Part shown: piece by piece, positions 1 to 7,310 of the stretch | Layout: each line of letters opens with the position of its first letter | How positions within the stretch are numbered: position 1 is the stretch's first letter | NCBI GenBank assembly: GCA_026770585.1 | Contig: MU646877.1 | Coordinates: 268,318-281,073 of the forward strand | DNA: 12,756 bases | Direction of reading: 5' to 3' | Source: Baffinella frigidus | Lineage: Eukaryota; Cryptophyceae; Cryptomonadales; Baffinellaceae | The notes under the pieces: model-generated | What the model was told of the DNA's origin: nothing | Databases searched by the model: none | Seen by the model: only the letters and a program-made list of their open reading frames with translations | Position numbers and translations under genes: made by a program

Positions 1-272
1 ATAGATGTGTAAGAGGACACGGGGAGTGTACTGCTGTGGCTGTGTGCGATATCTGGGACCTACTAGAGGTAGATATATTTATTGGATAAACGCGTGACTC
101 CGCAACGTCGTGGGTGGGAGCAAATTGTGAGAGCCTACAGATCCAGTTCCGGTGTCCGCCTATGTTGGGAGCTCGAAGAACCTCAAGGACCTAAAGGGCC
201 TACGACCGGCTGGCGGTCGAATGTGACCCGCTCGCCACTTATGGGGTAGCATGTACATCTATTGAACGCTAC

Positions 273-376
273 TTTCTGGGTACATAACAGCCTGTGCATT
301 TTCTGGGTACATGATAGCCTTTCTGGGTACATGATAGCCTGTGCAGCTGCTTTCTGGGGACACGATAACCTGTGCA
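273..376. repeat. Irregular tandem repeat of TTTCTGGGTACATGATAGCC
   Basis: Four units starting at about 273, 300, 320 and 351, with spacings of 27, 20 and 31 bases; some carry a TGTGCA tail. The rest of 1-425 is dispersed repeat text: 1-131 matches 2619-2756, 143-200 matches 5462-5515, and 212-249 is a solo FB-B end. No gene seen. Confidence 0.8.
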
Positions 377-425
377 TGTATTGTGCGGCGGCCACCTGAG
401 GGACCCTCAGCGCAGAGGCGCGGTA

Positions 426-543
426 CAGGGGTACCTCGCTCATAAGAAAACGCCCAACCCCCTAAGACCACCATAGGGGCCTAGGCATAGGGCTACTGTA
501 GGGTCCTAGGGGGAAGCGCTTTCTTATGAGCGAGATACCCCTG
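426..543. mobile_element. Foldback element FB-A, copy 1
   Basis: 118 bp hairpin-forming element. Left end CAGGGGTACCTCGCTCATAA; right end is its reverse complement with one change (GAGATACC). The core contains CCTAGGCATAGGGCTACTGT. No coding capacity; MITE-like. It is preceded by TA and followed by CA. Confidence 0.85.
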
Positions 544-835
544 CACCATGCAGCGAAGACCATTGAGACTGCTGACACTTGCGTGGTGAGGCTCCCTACG
601 AATTTGGGAAACACCCGCCTTGTGTTGCTGATTTATTAAGAAAAACGTGGGAAACCGCCCGCCCGCTCTTTCTCTGAGTTTAAGGAATCCGCCCCTCAAA
701 AACGACCTGTTTTTTATGAGAGTTGTTTCTCATAGACGAGGTACCCCTGCACCCCCAATCCCGGGGCTCATTTTTAGGTCCTTTTAACGTCTGGGTATTC
801 CTGTCCCGAGGCGGGCCCGTCCTAGACTGCGCCCT

Positions 836-868
836 CAGTAATCAGTAATCAGTAATCAGTAATCAGTA
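836..868. repeat. 7-bp tandem repeat CAGTAAT, nearly five units
   Basis: Perfect CAGTAAT units. They sit in 544-1299, which otherwise holds a solo FB-A right end (728-749) and no supportable gene; a GTAAGT donor-like sequence at 1121-1126 (minus) has no supported exon. Confidence 0.9.
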
Positions 869-1299
869 AACACTGCACTGCTATCAAGTGCGGCGCTATC
901 TCGGAGCAGGGTGTCCGCCGTGAGAGGTCCCAGGATCGTTGCTCTGCACCCCCCTGTGGCTCTGTGGTACTCAGACTTTTGCTCTCACGTCTCAGTGGAA
1001 CGGTCGCACGCCCTGCACTGCGCCTGAAATTTGCGTGGGCGTGTTACGCGATCTATGCACGGTACCCTCCCCCAGAGGCAACGCCGGCCAAGGCCCGACA
1101 ACAAGCGAGAGAGAACTTACCTTCATTATTCAACCATCGAGGCTCATCACCTGTCCGACCGAGGCTCACACTCCCCTTCATCCTTGCCTGGCTCCGCGAA
1201 GAGGCACAGGACGCGTCTGATCTCGAGGGGTCAGACGTCTGCAGGTGATACAAAGAAAACAGGTCCGCGTGCGTCTATCACAACGGAGCCCCCCGCCCA

Positions 1300-2163
1300 T
1301 CACACCCGATCGAGGATCATCCGCAGCAGCTCCTCGTCGAGTCCCAGCACCCGCGACCCCGCCCCGAGCCGCGGGTGGTGCCCCATCGCGAACGCCACGC
1401 CCCTCTGCGTGTCCTGCACCCAGTCGCGCCCCCACGAGACGGAGCTTGCAAAGCCTCCCAGCTGGATGGTGCGGAGGAGCGCTCCCGTCGACGAGTCCCA
1501 CACCTTGCAGGTGCCGTCGTCACTCTCCGCGAGCATGCTTCCGTCGACCGAGAACACGGCCGAGGTCACTTGGTGGCGTTTAACCAGCCTCAACCACACA
1601 GCTCCCGTCTCCGCCTCCAAAAAGAGTACTTCGCTTGAGCAATGGATCCATCGTCATCCCCGCTCGCCAGCCGCGTCCCGTCCGCCGAGAACGAGACGGT
1701 GAAGACCCTGCCACTGTGTCCCTGCAAGACCAGTTCCCGTCTTCCCTGTCCGAGCGTCCCAGAGCATCACCGCGCTGTCGCGGCCTCCGGTGTCAAGCCT
1801 GTTCCCGCACGGCGACAACGCCACCGCAAGCTGCGCTTGTACTGGGCAACAGATGTCCAGTGACGTGCGGCGACCGCTCCTCGTCACTTTGCACAGACAC
1901 GAAGCTGTACCGTCGTGCGTGGCTCCGGTCATGCACACGACCCCACCCGCGGCGTCCCAGAGCTTCCAATTCTCCTTAGATTCTCCCACGTTCGACAGGA
2001 ACCTGCCGTCTGGCGACATCACCACACGATGAAAAAACACTTTCCAGGTAGCTCTGCACTTCCCACCGGAACCCCCCAGTCTCGGCTGGGGCATAGGCTT
2101 CTTGAACATGGTGGACTTGTTCCCTATGGCGAGGCTCCATGCCAAGCTCCAGACCTTTGGGGA
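1300..2163 (-). pseudogene. WD40-repeat protein remnant, 5' truncated with two frame breaks
   Basis: WD40 repeats form beta-propellers that serve as protein-interaction platforms; the partner is unknown. On the minus strand I see four WD-type units in order: VVMSPDGRFL...WKLWDAAGG, VALSPCGNRL...VMLWDARTG, VFTVSFSADGTRLASGDDDG, and AVFSVDGSML...CKVWDSSTG, then a C-terminal tail ending LLRMILDRV and TGA. The third unit lies in a different frame. One extra base in the CCC run at 1720-1722 shifts the frame, and a second indel at about 1625-1645 restores it, so the flanking parts share one frame. No credible start exists: upstream the sequence runs into the CCATAAA array at 2163. A pseudogene is most likely. 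A compensated but functional gene or consensus errors in the homopolymers are alternatives. Confidence 0.8.
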
Positions 2164-2278
2164 AACCACATACCATAAACCATAAACCATATACCATATA
2201 CCATAAACCATGTACCATAAACCATAAACCATAAACCATAAACCATAAACCATAAACCATAAACCATAAACCATAAAC
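2163..2278. repeat. CCATAAA / CCATATA variant telomere-like array
   Basis: About 15 units of a 7-base repeat CCATAAA, a one-base change from CCCTAAA, with a few CCATATA and CCATGTA units. It abuts the truncated 5' end of the WD40 remnant. The long frame across it (Met-Val-Tyr-Gly-Leu-Trp repeats) is an artefact of the 21-base codon period. Confidence 0.95.
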
Positions 2279-2453
2279 CCTCATCCCTCAACCCTCAATC
2301 CTCAATCCTAAACCCCAAACCCTAAACCCTAAACCCTAAACCCTAAACTTTAAACCCTAAACCCTGAGCCCTAAACCCTAAACCCTAAACACTTATCCCT
2401 AAACCCTAAACCCTTTACCCTGAACCTTGAACCCTCCACCCTCAACCCTACCG
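2279..2453. repeat. Interstitial CCCTAAA tract, degenerate
   Basis: C-strand orientation of the Arabidopsis-type telomere repeat. Perfect CCCTAAA units sit at the centre and variants (CCCTCAA, CCTTGAA, CCTGAGC) at the edges. It continues the CCATAAA array without a gap. Confidence 0.95.
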
Positions 2454-2550
2454 CAGTCTCGAGGCGGGGCTAGCTGTCCCGAAGCGGGCTTCTCTGTCCC
2501 GAGGCGGGCCTATCCGTCTTGAGGCGGACCTGTCCGTCCCGAGGCGGGCA
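2453..2550. repeat. 20-bp tandem array, five units of GAGGCGGGCC type
   Basis: GAGGCGG (or GAAGCGG) recurs at 2461, 2481, 2501, 2521 and 2541, exactly 20 bp apart; unit about TCTGTCCCGAGGCGGGCCTA. Single units also occur at 803-816 and 10116-10127. No function apparent. Confidence 0.9.
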
Positions 2551-2618
2551 TTTCACCTTCCCCAACCTTGCCTATTCCGTGCAGGGGGTAGGTGGTGAGT
2601 CTGGGGGGCGCGGTTGGG

Positions 2619-2756
2619 GTAGATGTGTAAAAGGCCACAGGGAGTGTACTGCTGTGGCTGTGTGCGATACCTGGAACCTACTAGAGGTAGATATATTTCC
2701 CTTTTGATAAACTCGTGCCACCGCAACATCCTGGGTGGAAGGAAGTGGTGAGAGAA
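2619..2756. repeat. Dispersed repeat, second copy of 1-131
   Basis: Shares GGGAGTGTACTGCTGTGGCT and TACTAGAGGTAGATATATTT with the start of the window, about 85% similar by eye. Both copies are direct. Function unknown. Confidence 0.85.
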
Positions 2757-2778
2757 AATCGACCCAGACAGCGCTAGG

Positions 2779-2852
2779 TTTTTTTGACAGGGGGGTGGGG
2801 GGGCGTGTTGTTTTTTTGGACAGGGGGTGGGGGGGCGTGGGTGGGGGGGCGT
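2779..2852 (+). repeat. G-run tandem repeat, quadruplex-prone
   Basis: Two units of T-run, GACAGGGGG, TGGGGGGGCGTG, then a third GGTGGGGGGGCGTG. At least five G-runs of four or more in under 75 bases. Confidence 0.85.
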
Positions 2853-2898
2853 GCACAATTTAGTGTGGTCTACCCGAATTTCTTAAGTTGATCTCCTA

Positions 2899-3017
2899 CA
2901 GGGGTACCTCGCTCACAAGAAAGCGCCCCCACCCTCGGCCCCTTCAGTGGGCCTATGCCTAGGGCCCTATGATGGTCCTAGGGAGATGGGCTCGTTCTTG
3001 TGAGCGAGGTACCCCTG
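2899..3017. mobile_element. Foldback element FB-A, copy 2
   Basis: 119 bp, with terminal arms CAGGGGTACCTCGCTCACAA and its complement, and core GCCTATGCCTAGGGCCCTAT. Preceded by TA. Same family as 426-543. Confidence 0.85.
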
Positions 3018-3057
3018 CACCGTTGGGTAGAATTGGCGCGCGCAGAGGCGGTGTAAA

Positions 3058-3162
3058 CGCGATCCGAAAGCAAAAATGCTTTCTCTGCAGATCCCTTCTA
3101 CGGAACGGCGTGTCGTTGGGCTATGTTGGGAGAAATTAAAACCCAAAGGACCTAAAGGACCA
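3058..3162 (+). repeat. Dispersed repeat R, direct copy
   Basis: CGATCCGAAAGCAAAAATGC, CTGCAGATCC, CTATGTTGGGAGAAATTAAA and AAAGGACCTAAAGGACC. It recurs inverted at 4192-4293 and partly at 143-203 and 5426-5515. Old interspersed repeat, no coding. Confidence 0.8.
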
Positions 3163-3288
3163 TGCAGCGACTCGCTTCATGGTTCTGGATGTTTCTGGAT
3201 TTAACAGAGAGGATCACGCCGCTTTGGCCACACCCATGCAGTCGTCGAACTAGAAACGGAGCCCGTGAGCTGATCCGAAAACTGCATG

Positions 3289-3490
3289 GTAGAGCGTTTG
3301 CGGTAATTGTTGTCCGTTTTGAAAGTGCGATTTTCCGGTTTTCCGGTTTTCATTTGCTCCCCCCCCCGATTCATTTGTACCAGAGAAGTGTCCATTTAAA
3401 ACATTCAACGACCTTTACAATATTTTAAAAAACCGTAAAACCGGAAAATCGCACTTTCAAAACGGACAACAATTACCGCAAACGCTCTAC
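3289..3490. mobile_element. Foldback element FB-E, 202 bp with about 60-bp arms
   Basis: Left arm GTAGAGCGTTTGCGGTAATT continuing to CCGGTTTT; the right arm is its reverse complement. Flanked by ATG on both sides (3286-3288, 3491-3493), a possible 3-bp target duplication. The loop is AT-rich with no gene. Confidence 0.85.
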
Positions 3491-3652
3491 ATGTACAGGG
3501 ATCGGGGGCTTCGATTTGGTTCGCTTTGCTTCGTGGTTGGTGAAGAGGGAAGAGAGACTCTCTCCCGTTGTATTAATTAAGTATAATACTACCACCCGCC
3601 ATATTACAGTATTAATACTACCACCCGCCTTGTATTATTAGTATTGACACAG

Positions 3653-3756
3653 TATCTCTAAAGTGGCGGACGGGCGAATATTCGCCCTATCTCGCCCTAG
3701 GCAGGTCCTAGGGCCCTACCGTAGTGCGTATGAGCCTACTTGCCACCTAAGGGATT
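3653..3756. mobile_element. Foldback element FB-B, copy 3, diverged
   Basis: Ends TATCTCTAAAGTGGC and GCCACCTAAGGGATTA; core CCTAGGCAGGTCCTAGGGCC then CTACCGTAG. The sub-hairpin is CGGGCGAATATTCGCCC, a perfect short palindrome. Confidence 0.75.
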
Positions 3757-4191
3757 AATACCACCACCCGCCTTCTCCACTCTACGCTAGCCACGCCTTC
3801 TCAGAGAGACGTTTATCAATACCACCGCCCCAACCACCACAGCCGGTAGGCCCATACACCCTACCGTAGGGCCCTAGAGCCTGCCTAGGACCTCCCACTC
3901 GAGGACGCTGGAGCACCCAATTTAAAACCTGGTCCTTTACATGTGGGTATTTGTGTAGTAGAGAGATCGATAATTTATTGCCAAACAACCAGCGTCAGCG
4001 CTGCACATGCTACGCATTGTGCCACTGCTGTACCCCGTGTCGGCCGCTTATACGAGCATTTTTCGGATGGATTTTAAGGCCACTTCCTACTTGTGTAGTA
4101 ACTTTCGCGGGTTTGGTTACGACCCTCCGGAAATTCCGGAGTCTCTTCCCGTTCCTGGTACGCACCCTTACAACCCCACATGTAAATAGGG

Positions 4192-4293
4192 TCCTTGAGG
4201 TCCTGTGGGTTTTGATTTTGCCCAACACAGCCCAAGGCCACGCCCCTCCGTAGAAAGGATCTGCAGAAAAACATTTTTGCTTTCGCATCGTAT
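4192..4293 (-). repeat. Dispersed repeat R, inverted copy
   Basis: Reverse complement of 3058-3162 with scattered differences. The stretch 3491-4430 otherwise holds TACTACCACCCGCC repeats (3588-3628, 3755-3771), FB-B copy 3, a 34-bp direct repeat (3789-3821 and 4390-4423) and no gene that I can support. Confidence 0.8.
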
Positions 4294-4430
4294 TTAGCTC
4301 TCCAGTGCAGAGGCTCGTGAAGTGGGGACAAAGGGTGGTTCTCTTGTGGTGTGGTGCTCCAGCGTTCTCGAGTGGCCTCCCCTCTTCTCGAGCCACGCCT
4401 TCTCAGAGAGACGTTTATTAATACACTGTA

Positions 4431-4547
4431 CAGGTGTACCTCGCTCATAAGAAACCGCCCCCCCCTAGGACCCTACAGTAGGGCTATGCCTAGGGTCCTA
4501 CGGTGGTCCTAGGGGGCGGGCGGTTTCTTATGAGCGAGGTACCCCTG
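4431..4547. mobile_element. Foldback element FB-A, copy 3 (best-preserved core)
   Basis: 117 bp, near-perfect arms of about 45 bp around a core with CCTACAGTAGGGCTATGCC. It serves here as the uninterrupted reference for the copy at 9636-10656 that carries an insertion. Left end CAGGTGTACC has one change. Confidence 0.9.
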
Positions 4548-4549
4548 CA

Positions 4550-4650
4550 CCACCACGGCCGCCATGTATGCACCCACACCGAGGCTGTGTCTGAGCACGG
4601 CCGCCATGCATCCATCCCTTCAGAAGCAGTGTCTGAGCAGGACCTGAACC
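4550..4650. repeat. Dispersed repeat of two 42-bp units, also at 7431-7540
   Basis: CACGGCCGCCATG starts at 4554 and 4596 (period 42), with GTATGCACCC and GAGGCTGTGTCTGAG inside. The 7431-7540 copy reads GTGTATGCACCCCCCACAGA and ends in similar GAGTAGGACTGAATCTA text. Confidence 0.75.
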
Positions 4651-4761
4651 TATCCCTTACGTGGCGAGGCGGTCAATTTTGATTTTGACCGCCAAGAGGT
4701 CCTAGGCAGGTCCGGGGGTCCTACGGTAGGGCGTATGGGCCTACTCGCCACTTACGGGATA
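4651..4761. mobile_element. Foldback element FB-B, copy 1
   Basis: 111 bp. Ends TATCCCTTACGTGGCGAG and CTCGCCACTTACGGGATA; the left arm contains a GGTCAATTTTGATTTTGACC sub-hairpin, and the core is GTCCTAGGCAGG...CCTACGGTAGGGCGTATG. No coding capacity. Confidence 0.85.
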
Positions 4762-4790
4762 GCCTATATAGAGAGGTCACGCGTACTATA

Positions 4791-5025
4791 CAGGGGTACC
4801 TCACGCATAAGGAGCAGCCCCCTCCACCCTAGAACCACCGTAGGGCCATAGGTACAGGCCTACAGGGGTACCTCGCTCATAAAAAAACGCCCCCCCCTAG
4901 GGCCCTACGGTGGCCCCTAGGTTTTCTTATGAGCGAGGTACCCCTGCAGAACCACCATATGGCCAGAGGTACAGGCCTACTGCAGGGTCCCAAGAGGGTG
5001 CGCCTCCTGATGAGCGAGGTACCTG
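4791..5025. mobile_element. Foldback element FB-A, copy 4, interrupted by a nested FB-A
   Basis: Outer arms CAGGGGTACCTCACGCATAA and TGATGAGCGAGGTACCTG enclose a second, shorter FB-A (4863-4946). A 33-bp segment, AGAACCACC...CAGGCCTAC, occurs on each side of the inner copy (4831-4863 and 4948-4980). Confidence 0.75.
4863..4946. mobile_element. Foldback element FB-A, short nested copy
   Basis: 84 bp with both arms intact and most of the core deleted, leaving CTAGGGCCCTACGGTGGCCC. It sits at a TA inside the element 4791-5025, so it arrived later. Confidence 0.8.
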
Positions 5026-5027
5026 CA

Positions 5028-5142
5028 CAGGGGTATCTCGCCCATAAGAAAACGCCTTCCCCTAGGACCCTACAGTAGGACCATGCCTAGGACCTTATGG
5101 TGGTCCTACGGGGGTTGCGCCTCCTGATGAACGAGGTACCTG
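5028..5142. mobile_element. Foldback element FB-A, copy 5
   Basis: 115 bp, left end CAGGGGTATCTCGCCCATAA and right end ATGAACGAGGTACCTG. It lies two bases from the end of the previous element; the variant right arm (GCGCCTCCTGATGA) is shared with it, so the two form a sub-type. Confidence 0.8.
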
Positions 5143-5166
5143 TACTCGTTGCGTTCCTCTCTCCCT

Positions 5167-5267
5167 AGCCAACTGCCGCAATATTCCGCCAACTGCCGCC
5201 CTATCCCGCCAACTGCCGAAGTATCCCGCCAACTGCCGCCCTATCCTGCCAACTGCCGCCCTATCCC
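5167..5267. repeat. 20-bp tandem array, five units of AACTGCCG type
   Basis: AACTGCCG at 5171, 5191, 5211, 5231 and 5251, unit about CGCCAACTGCCGCCCTATCC. It leads directly into the FB-B end at 5262 (TATCCCTCAAGTGGCC), which the unit resembles. Confidence 0.9.
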
Positions 5268-5379
5268 TCAAGTGGCCAGTAGTCTCATCAAGTGGCCAGT
5301 AGTCTCATACGCCCTACAGTAGGACCCTAGGACCTGCCTAGGACATCCCTTAAGTGGCCGCCTGGCCACTTGAGGGATA
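5262..5379. mobile_element. Foldback element FB-B, copy 2, with duplicated left end
   Basis: Left end TATCCCTCAAGTGGCCAGTA, then a 20-bp repeat of AAGTGGCCAGTAGTCTCATC, core CCTACAGTAGGACCCTAGGA, and a self-complementary right end (5344-5379). The 20-bp array just upstream may derive from the same end. Confidence 0.8.
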
Positions 5380-5573
5380 TCTTAGCCGGTTTCTGCCGCG
5401 ATCCTGTGTACAGGGGGGCTTGATGTGATCCGAAAGGAAGCATGACCGTTCTACAGAACAAGTTCCGGTGTCCGCCTATGTTGGGAGCTCGAAGAACCTC
5501 AAGGACCTAGAGGACGTTAGGGCTACGCCTACATGTACAGGGGTACCTCGCTCATAAGAACGGACCTAAAGGA

Positions 5574-5842
5574 TCACGCGAGGGGCTTCCCGGCCGCGAG
5601 GCAGATCATCTCGAGCTCCCGCACGAACCTGCTTTAGGGTTTGGGGTTTAGGGTTCAGAGTTGAGGGTTTAGGGTTTGGGGTTTGGGGTTTGGGGTTGAG
5701 GGTTGAGGGTGTGGGTTTTGGGGGGTTTGGGTTCTTGGGTTTAGGGTTTAGGGTGTAGGGTGTAGGTTTTAGGGTTTAGGGTTTAGGGTTTGAACGTGTT
5801 GCGCGTGATTGCCGCCTTCTTGCGAATCTTCCGCACGGCGCG
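5574..5842 (-). CDS. Candidate last two exons split by a telomere-repeat intron
   Basis: Two short coding-looking blocks interrupt the TTTAGGG tract. On the minus strand, 5842-5796 reads RAVRKIRKKAAITRNT after an acceptor-like CACCCCAG, and 5628-5574 reads FVRELEMICLAAGKPLA and stops at TGA. The 167 bp between them is CCCTAAA-like repeat bounded by GT (5795) and GCAG (5629). Removing it keeps the frame (phase 2), and both borders carry GTTC. The blocks are too short for any family call. The plus strand is also open across 5793-5845, so coding strand and splicing are inference. The stop falls just before the dispersed-repeat text at 5560-5573. Confidence 0.35.
5633..5792. repeat. Interstitial TTTAGGG-like tract, first block
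   Basis: G-strand orientation, with many TTTGGGG, TTGAGGG and TGTAGGG variants. It lies between two coding-looking blocks (5574-5628 and 5796-5842) and could be an intron on the minus strand. Confidence 0.95.
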
Positions 5843-5844
5843 CT

Positions 5845-6140
5845 GGGGTGTAGGGTTTAGGGTTTAGGGTTTAGGGTTTGGGGTTTAGGGTTTAGGGTTT
5901 GGGGTTTGGGGTTTGGGGTTTGGGGTTCAGGGTTCAGGGTTTAGGGTTCATGATTCAGGGTTTAGGGTTCAGGGGTTTAGGGTTTAGGGTTTAGGGTTTA
6001 TGGTTCAGGGTTTCGGGTTCAGGGGTCAGGGTTTAGGGTTCAGGGTTTCGGGTTACGGGTTTCGGGTTTCGGGTTCAGGGTCTCGGGTTCAGGTTTGTGG
6101 TTTAGGATTCAGGGTTCAGAGTTCAGGGATCAGGGTTTAA
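5845..6140. repeat. Interstitial TTTAGGG-like tract, second block
   Basis: G-strand orientation. It begins with near-perfect TTTAGGG, then drifts to TTCAGGG, TTTCGGG and TTTGGGG. It ends where the exon-like block at 6141 starts. Confidence 0.95.
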
Positions 6141-6176
6141 ATGCGCGTGCGCGAGGGTTGGCACCCAGGTATGCAG

Positions 6177-6216
<40 letters not shown>

Positions 6217-6317
6217 CGAGCGAGAGAGCGAGAGAGCGAGAGAGCGAGAGAGCGAGAGAGAGAGCGAGCGAGCGAGAGAGAGAGAGAGAGAGAAAGAAAG
6301 AGAGCGAGCGTGAGAGC

Positions 6318-6356
<39 letters not shown>

Positions 6357-6374
6357 AGAGAGAGAGAGATAGAT

Positions 6375-6420
<46 letters not shown>

Positions 6421-6470
6421 CGAGAGAGAGAGTATGCCATCACGCCCGCGGGGGCGCGGTTGATTCCCAC
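6141..6470 (-). pseudogene. Copy of the 7311-7412 exon interrupted by a 256-bp GA/TC expansion
   Basis: Both flanks of the GA tract are exon-like: minus-strand MGINRAPAGVMAY upstream and LLLHTWVPTLAHAH downstream, matching the uninterrupted exon. The expansion sits where the intact copy has only a short AGGAGG run. The expanded tract would read as Ser-Leu repeats in this frame. The donor is lost (CAT|TTAAAC instead of CAG|GTAAAT), so this copy looks like a decayed duplicate. Confidence 0.5.
6177..6432 (+). repeat. GA-rich microsatellite with GC and AA interruptions
   Basis: About 256 bp made almost wholly of GA dinucleotides, broken by GAGCGA, GAAAGA and a few GATAGA units. The polypurine strand could adopt triplex (H-DNA) structure. 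Long open frames here encode only Ser-Leu or Arg-Glu repeats and are not genes. Confidence 0.95.
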
Positions 6471-6473
6471 GTG

Positions 6474-6641
6474 TTCTCCCGCGATTGACTTTACATGTGA
6501 TTATACCGCGGCCGAACGTTCTCCAACGGAAACGATTCACTTTCAATTGCGGGTTTTCTGTTTTGTGGGGATTTGTACGGGAAGCCGCAGCCTGCGGCGC
6601 AAAAATCCGGACAAAAACACTTGACAGGTCAGTCGGGAAGA
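6474..6641 (+). mobile_element. Foldback element FB-C, copy 1
   Basis: Begins TTCTCCCGCGATTGACTTT and ends near GTCAGTCGGGAAGA; contains CCGCGGCCGAACGTTCTCC, GTACGGGA and GCCGCAGCCTGCGGCGC. Inverted relative to 7013-7195, about 70-75% similar by eye. Confidence 0.75.
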
Positions 6642-6699
6642 TTTTTTTCCAGCTGACTTGGAGCGGGATAGAACCGCCCCAAGTCGGCTAGAAACCATG

Positions 6700-6834
6700 A
6701 GGATTTGGGGTTTAGGGTTCAGGGATTCGGGTTCAGGGTTCAGGTTTCACGGTTTAGGGTTTAGGATTGAGGGTTCAGGGTTTCGGGTTTCGGGTTCAGG
6801 GATCAGGGATTAGGGTTTAGGGTTTACGGTTTAC
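6700..6834. repeat. Interstitial TTTAGGG-like tract, degenerate
   Basis: G-strand orientation, mostly TTCAGGG, TTTCGGG and TTTAGGG units. It ends at the donor-like GTAAACC (minus) of the exon fragment at 6835. Short isolated units also occur at 7198-7206 and 7291-7306. Confidence 0.9.
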
Positions 6835-6876
6835 CTGCGCGCGCGCGAGGGTGGGCACCGAGGTATGCAGGCCACG
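6835..6876 (-). pseudogene. Partial copy of the 7311-7412 exon 3' end
   Basis: Minus strand reads LHTSVPTLARAQ followed by the donor-like CAG|GTAAAC, which runs straight into CCCTAAA-like repeat. Homology to the exon at 7311-7412 stops upstream at about 6876, where unrelated sequence begins. A truncated duplicate. Confidence 0.45.
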
Positions 6877-6957
6877 CCAGGGCACTCGAAACATCGAGCG
6901 GGATAGAACCACTCCAAGCCGGCTAGAAACCATTAGGGTCCAAGTCGGCTAGAATAT

Positions 6958-7012
6958 TGGTTTCTTCCCGAGTTGGGAGCGGTTCTACAGCTGCCAACTC
7001 GGGAAGAAACCA
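6958..7012. repeat. 55-bp hairpin abutting FB-C copy 2
   Basis: TGGTTTCTTCCCGAGTTGG and its reverse complement around GAGCGGTTCTACAGCTG. The ends (GGTTTCTTCCCGA) match the FB-C terminus, so this may be a fused pair of FB-C ends. Confidence 0.8.
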
Positions 7013-7195
7013 TTTCTTCCCGATTGACTTTGCGAGTGTTTTTATCTGGCTTTTTGCGCCGCAGGCTGCCCGATTTCGGGCGACATCTCGTACAAGTGCC
7101 CGAGAAACGTAAAACCCGCAATCGAAAGTCAATCGGTCCGAAGAGAGAATGTTCGGCCGCGGTAAAATCACTTGTAAAGTCAATCGGGGAAGAAA
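7013..7195 (-). mobile_element. Foldback element FB-C, copy 2
   Basis: Ends TTTCTTCCCGATTGACTTT and AAAGTCAATCGGGGAAGAAA, better preserved than copy 1. With copy 1 it makes a large inverted pair about 370 bp apart. Confidence 0.8.
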
Positions 7196-7218
7196 CCATT
7201 AGGGTTCAGAGTGTGTAC

Positions 7219-7262
7219 CTGCGCGTGCGCGAGGGCGGGCACCGAGGTATGGAGGAGGAGGA
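7219..7262 (-). pseudogene. Partial copy of the 7311-7412 exon 3' end beside a short GA tract
   Basis: Minus strand reads LLLHTSVPALAHAQ and ends CAG|GTACAC. Upstream the copy is replaced by a GAG/GA microsatellite (7246-7280) and then by the recurring CTAGAAACCATTAGGG text. Truncated duplicate, probably not expressed alone. Confidence 0.45.
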
Positions 7263-7310
7263 GGAGAGAGAGAGAGAGAGGCTAGAAACCATTAGGGTTT
7301 TAGGATTTAC

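Noticed and set aside
1053-1253. Possible exon with a GTAAGT donor at 1121-1126 on the minus strand
   Set aside because: No partner acceptor or convincing coding text on either side; a six-base match is expected by chance.
1031-1702. Long plus-strand frame of 223 codons
   Set aside because: It is mostly antisense to the WD40 remnant, whose minus-strand repeats are clear. Composition is Arg/Ser/Pro-rich shadow sequence.
1976-2284. Frame reading Met-Val-Tyr-Gly-Leu-Trp repeats
   Set aside because: Translation of the 7-base CCATAAA array, which is open because 21 bases is a multiple of both 7 and 3.
5167-5267. Short regular repeats resembling a CRISPR array
   Set aside because: Units are 20 bp with no unique spacers, no cas genes and a eukaryotic context; ordinary tandem repeat.
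6095-6546. Frames of Ser-Leu or Arg-Glu repeats
   Set aside because: Products of the GA/TC microsatellite in every frame; no independent coding signal.
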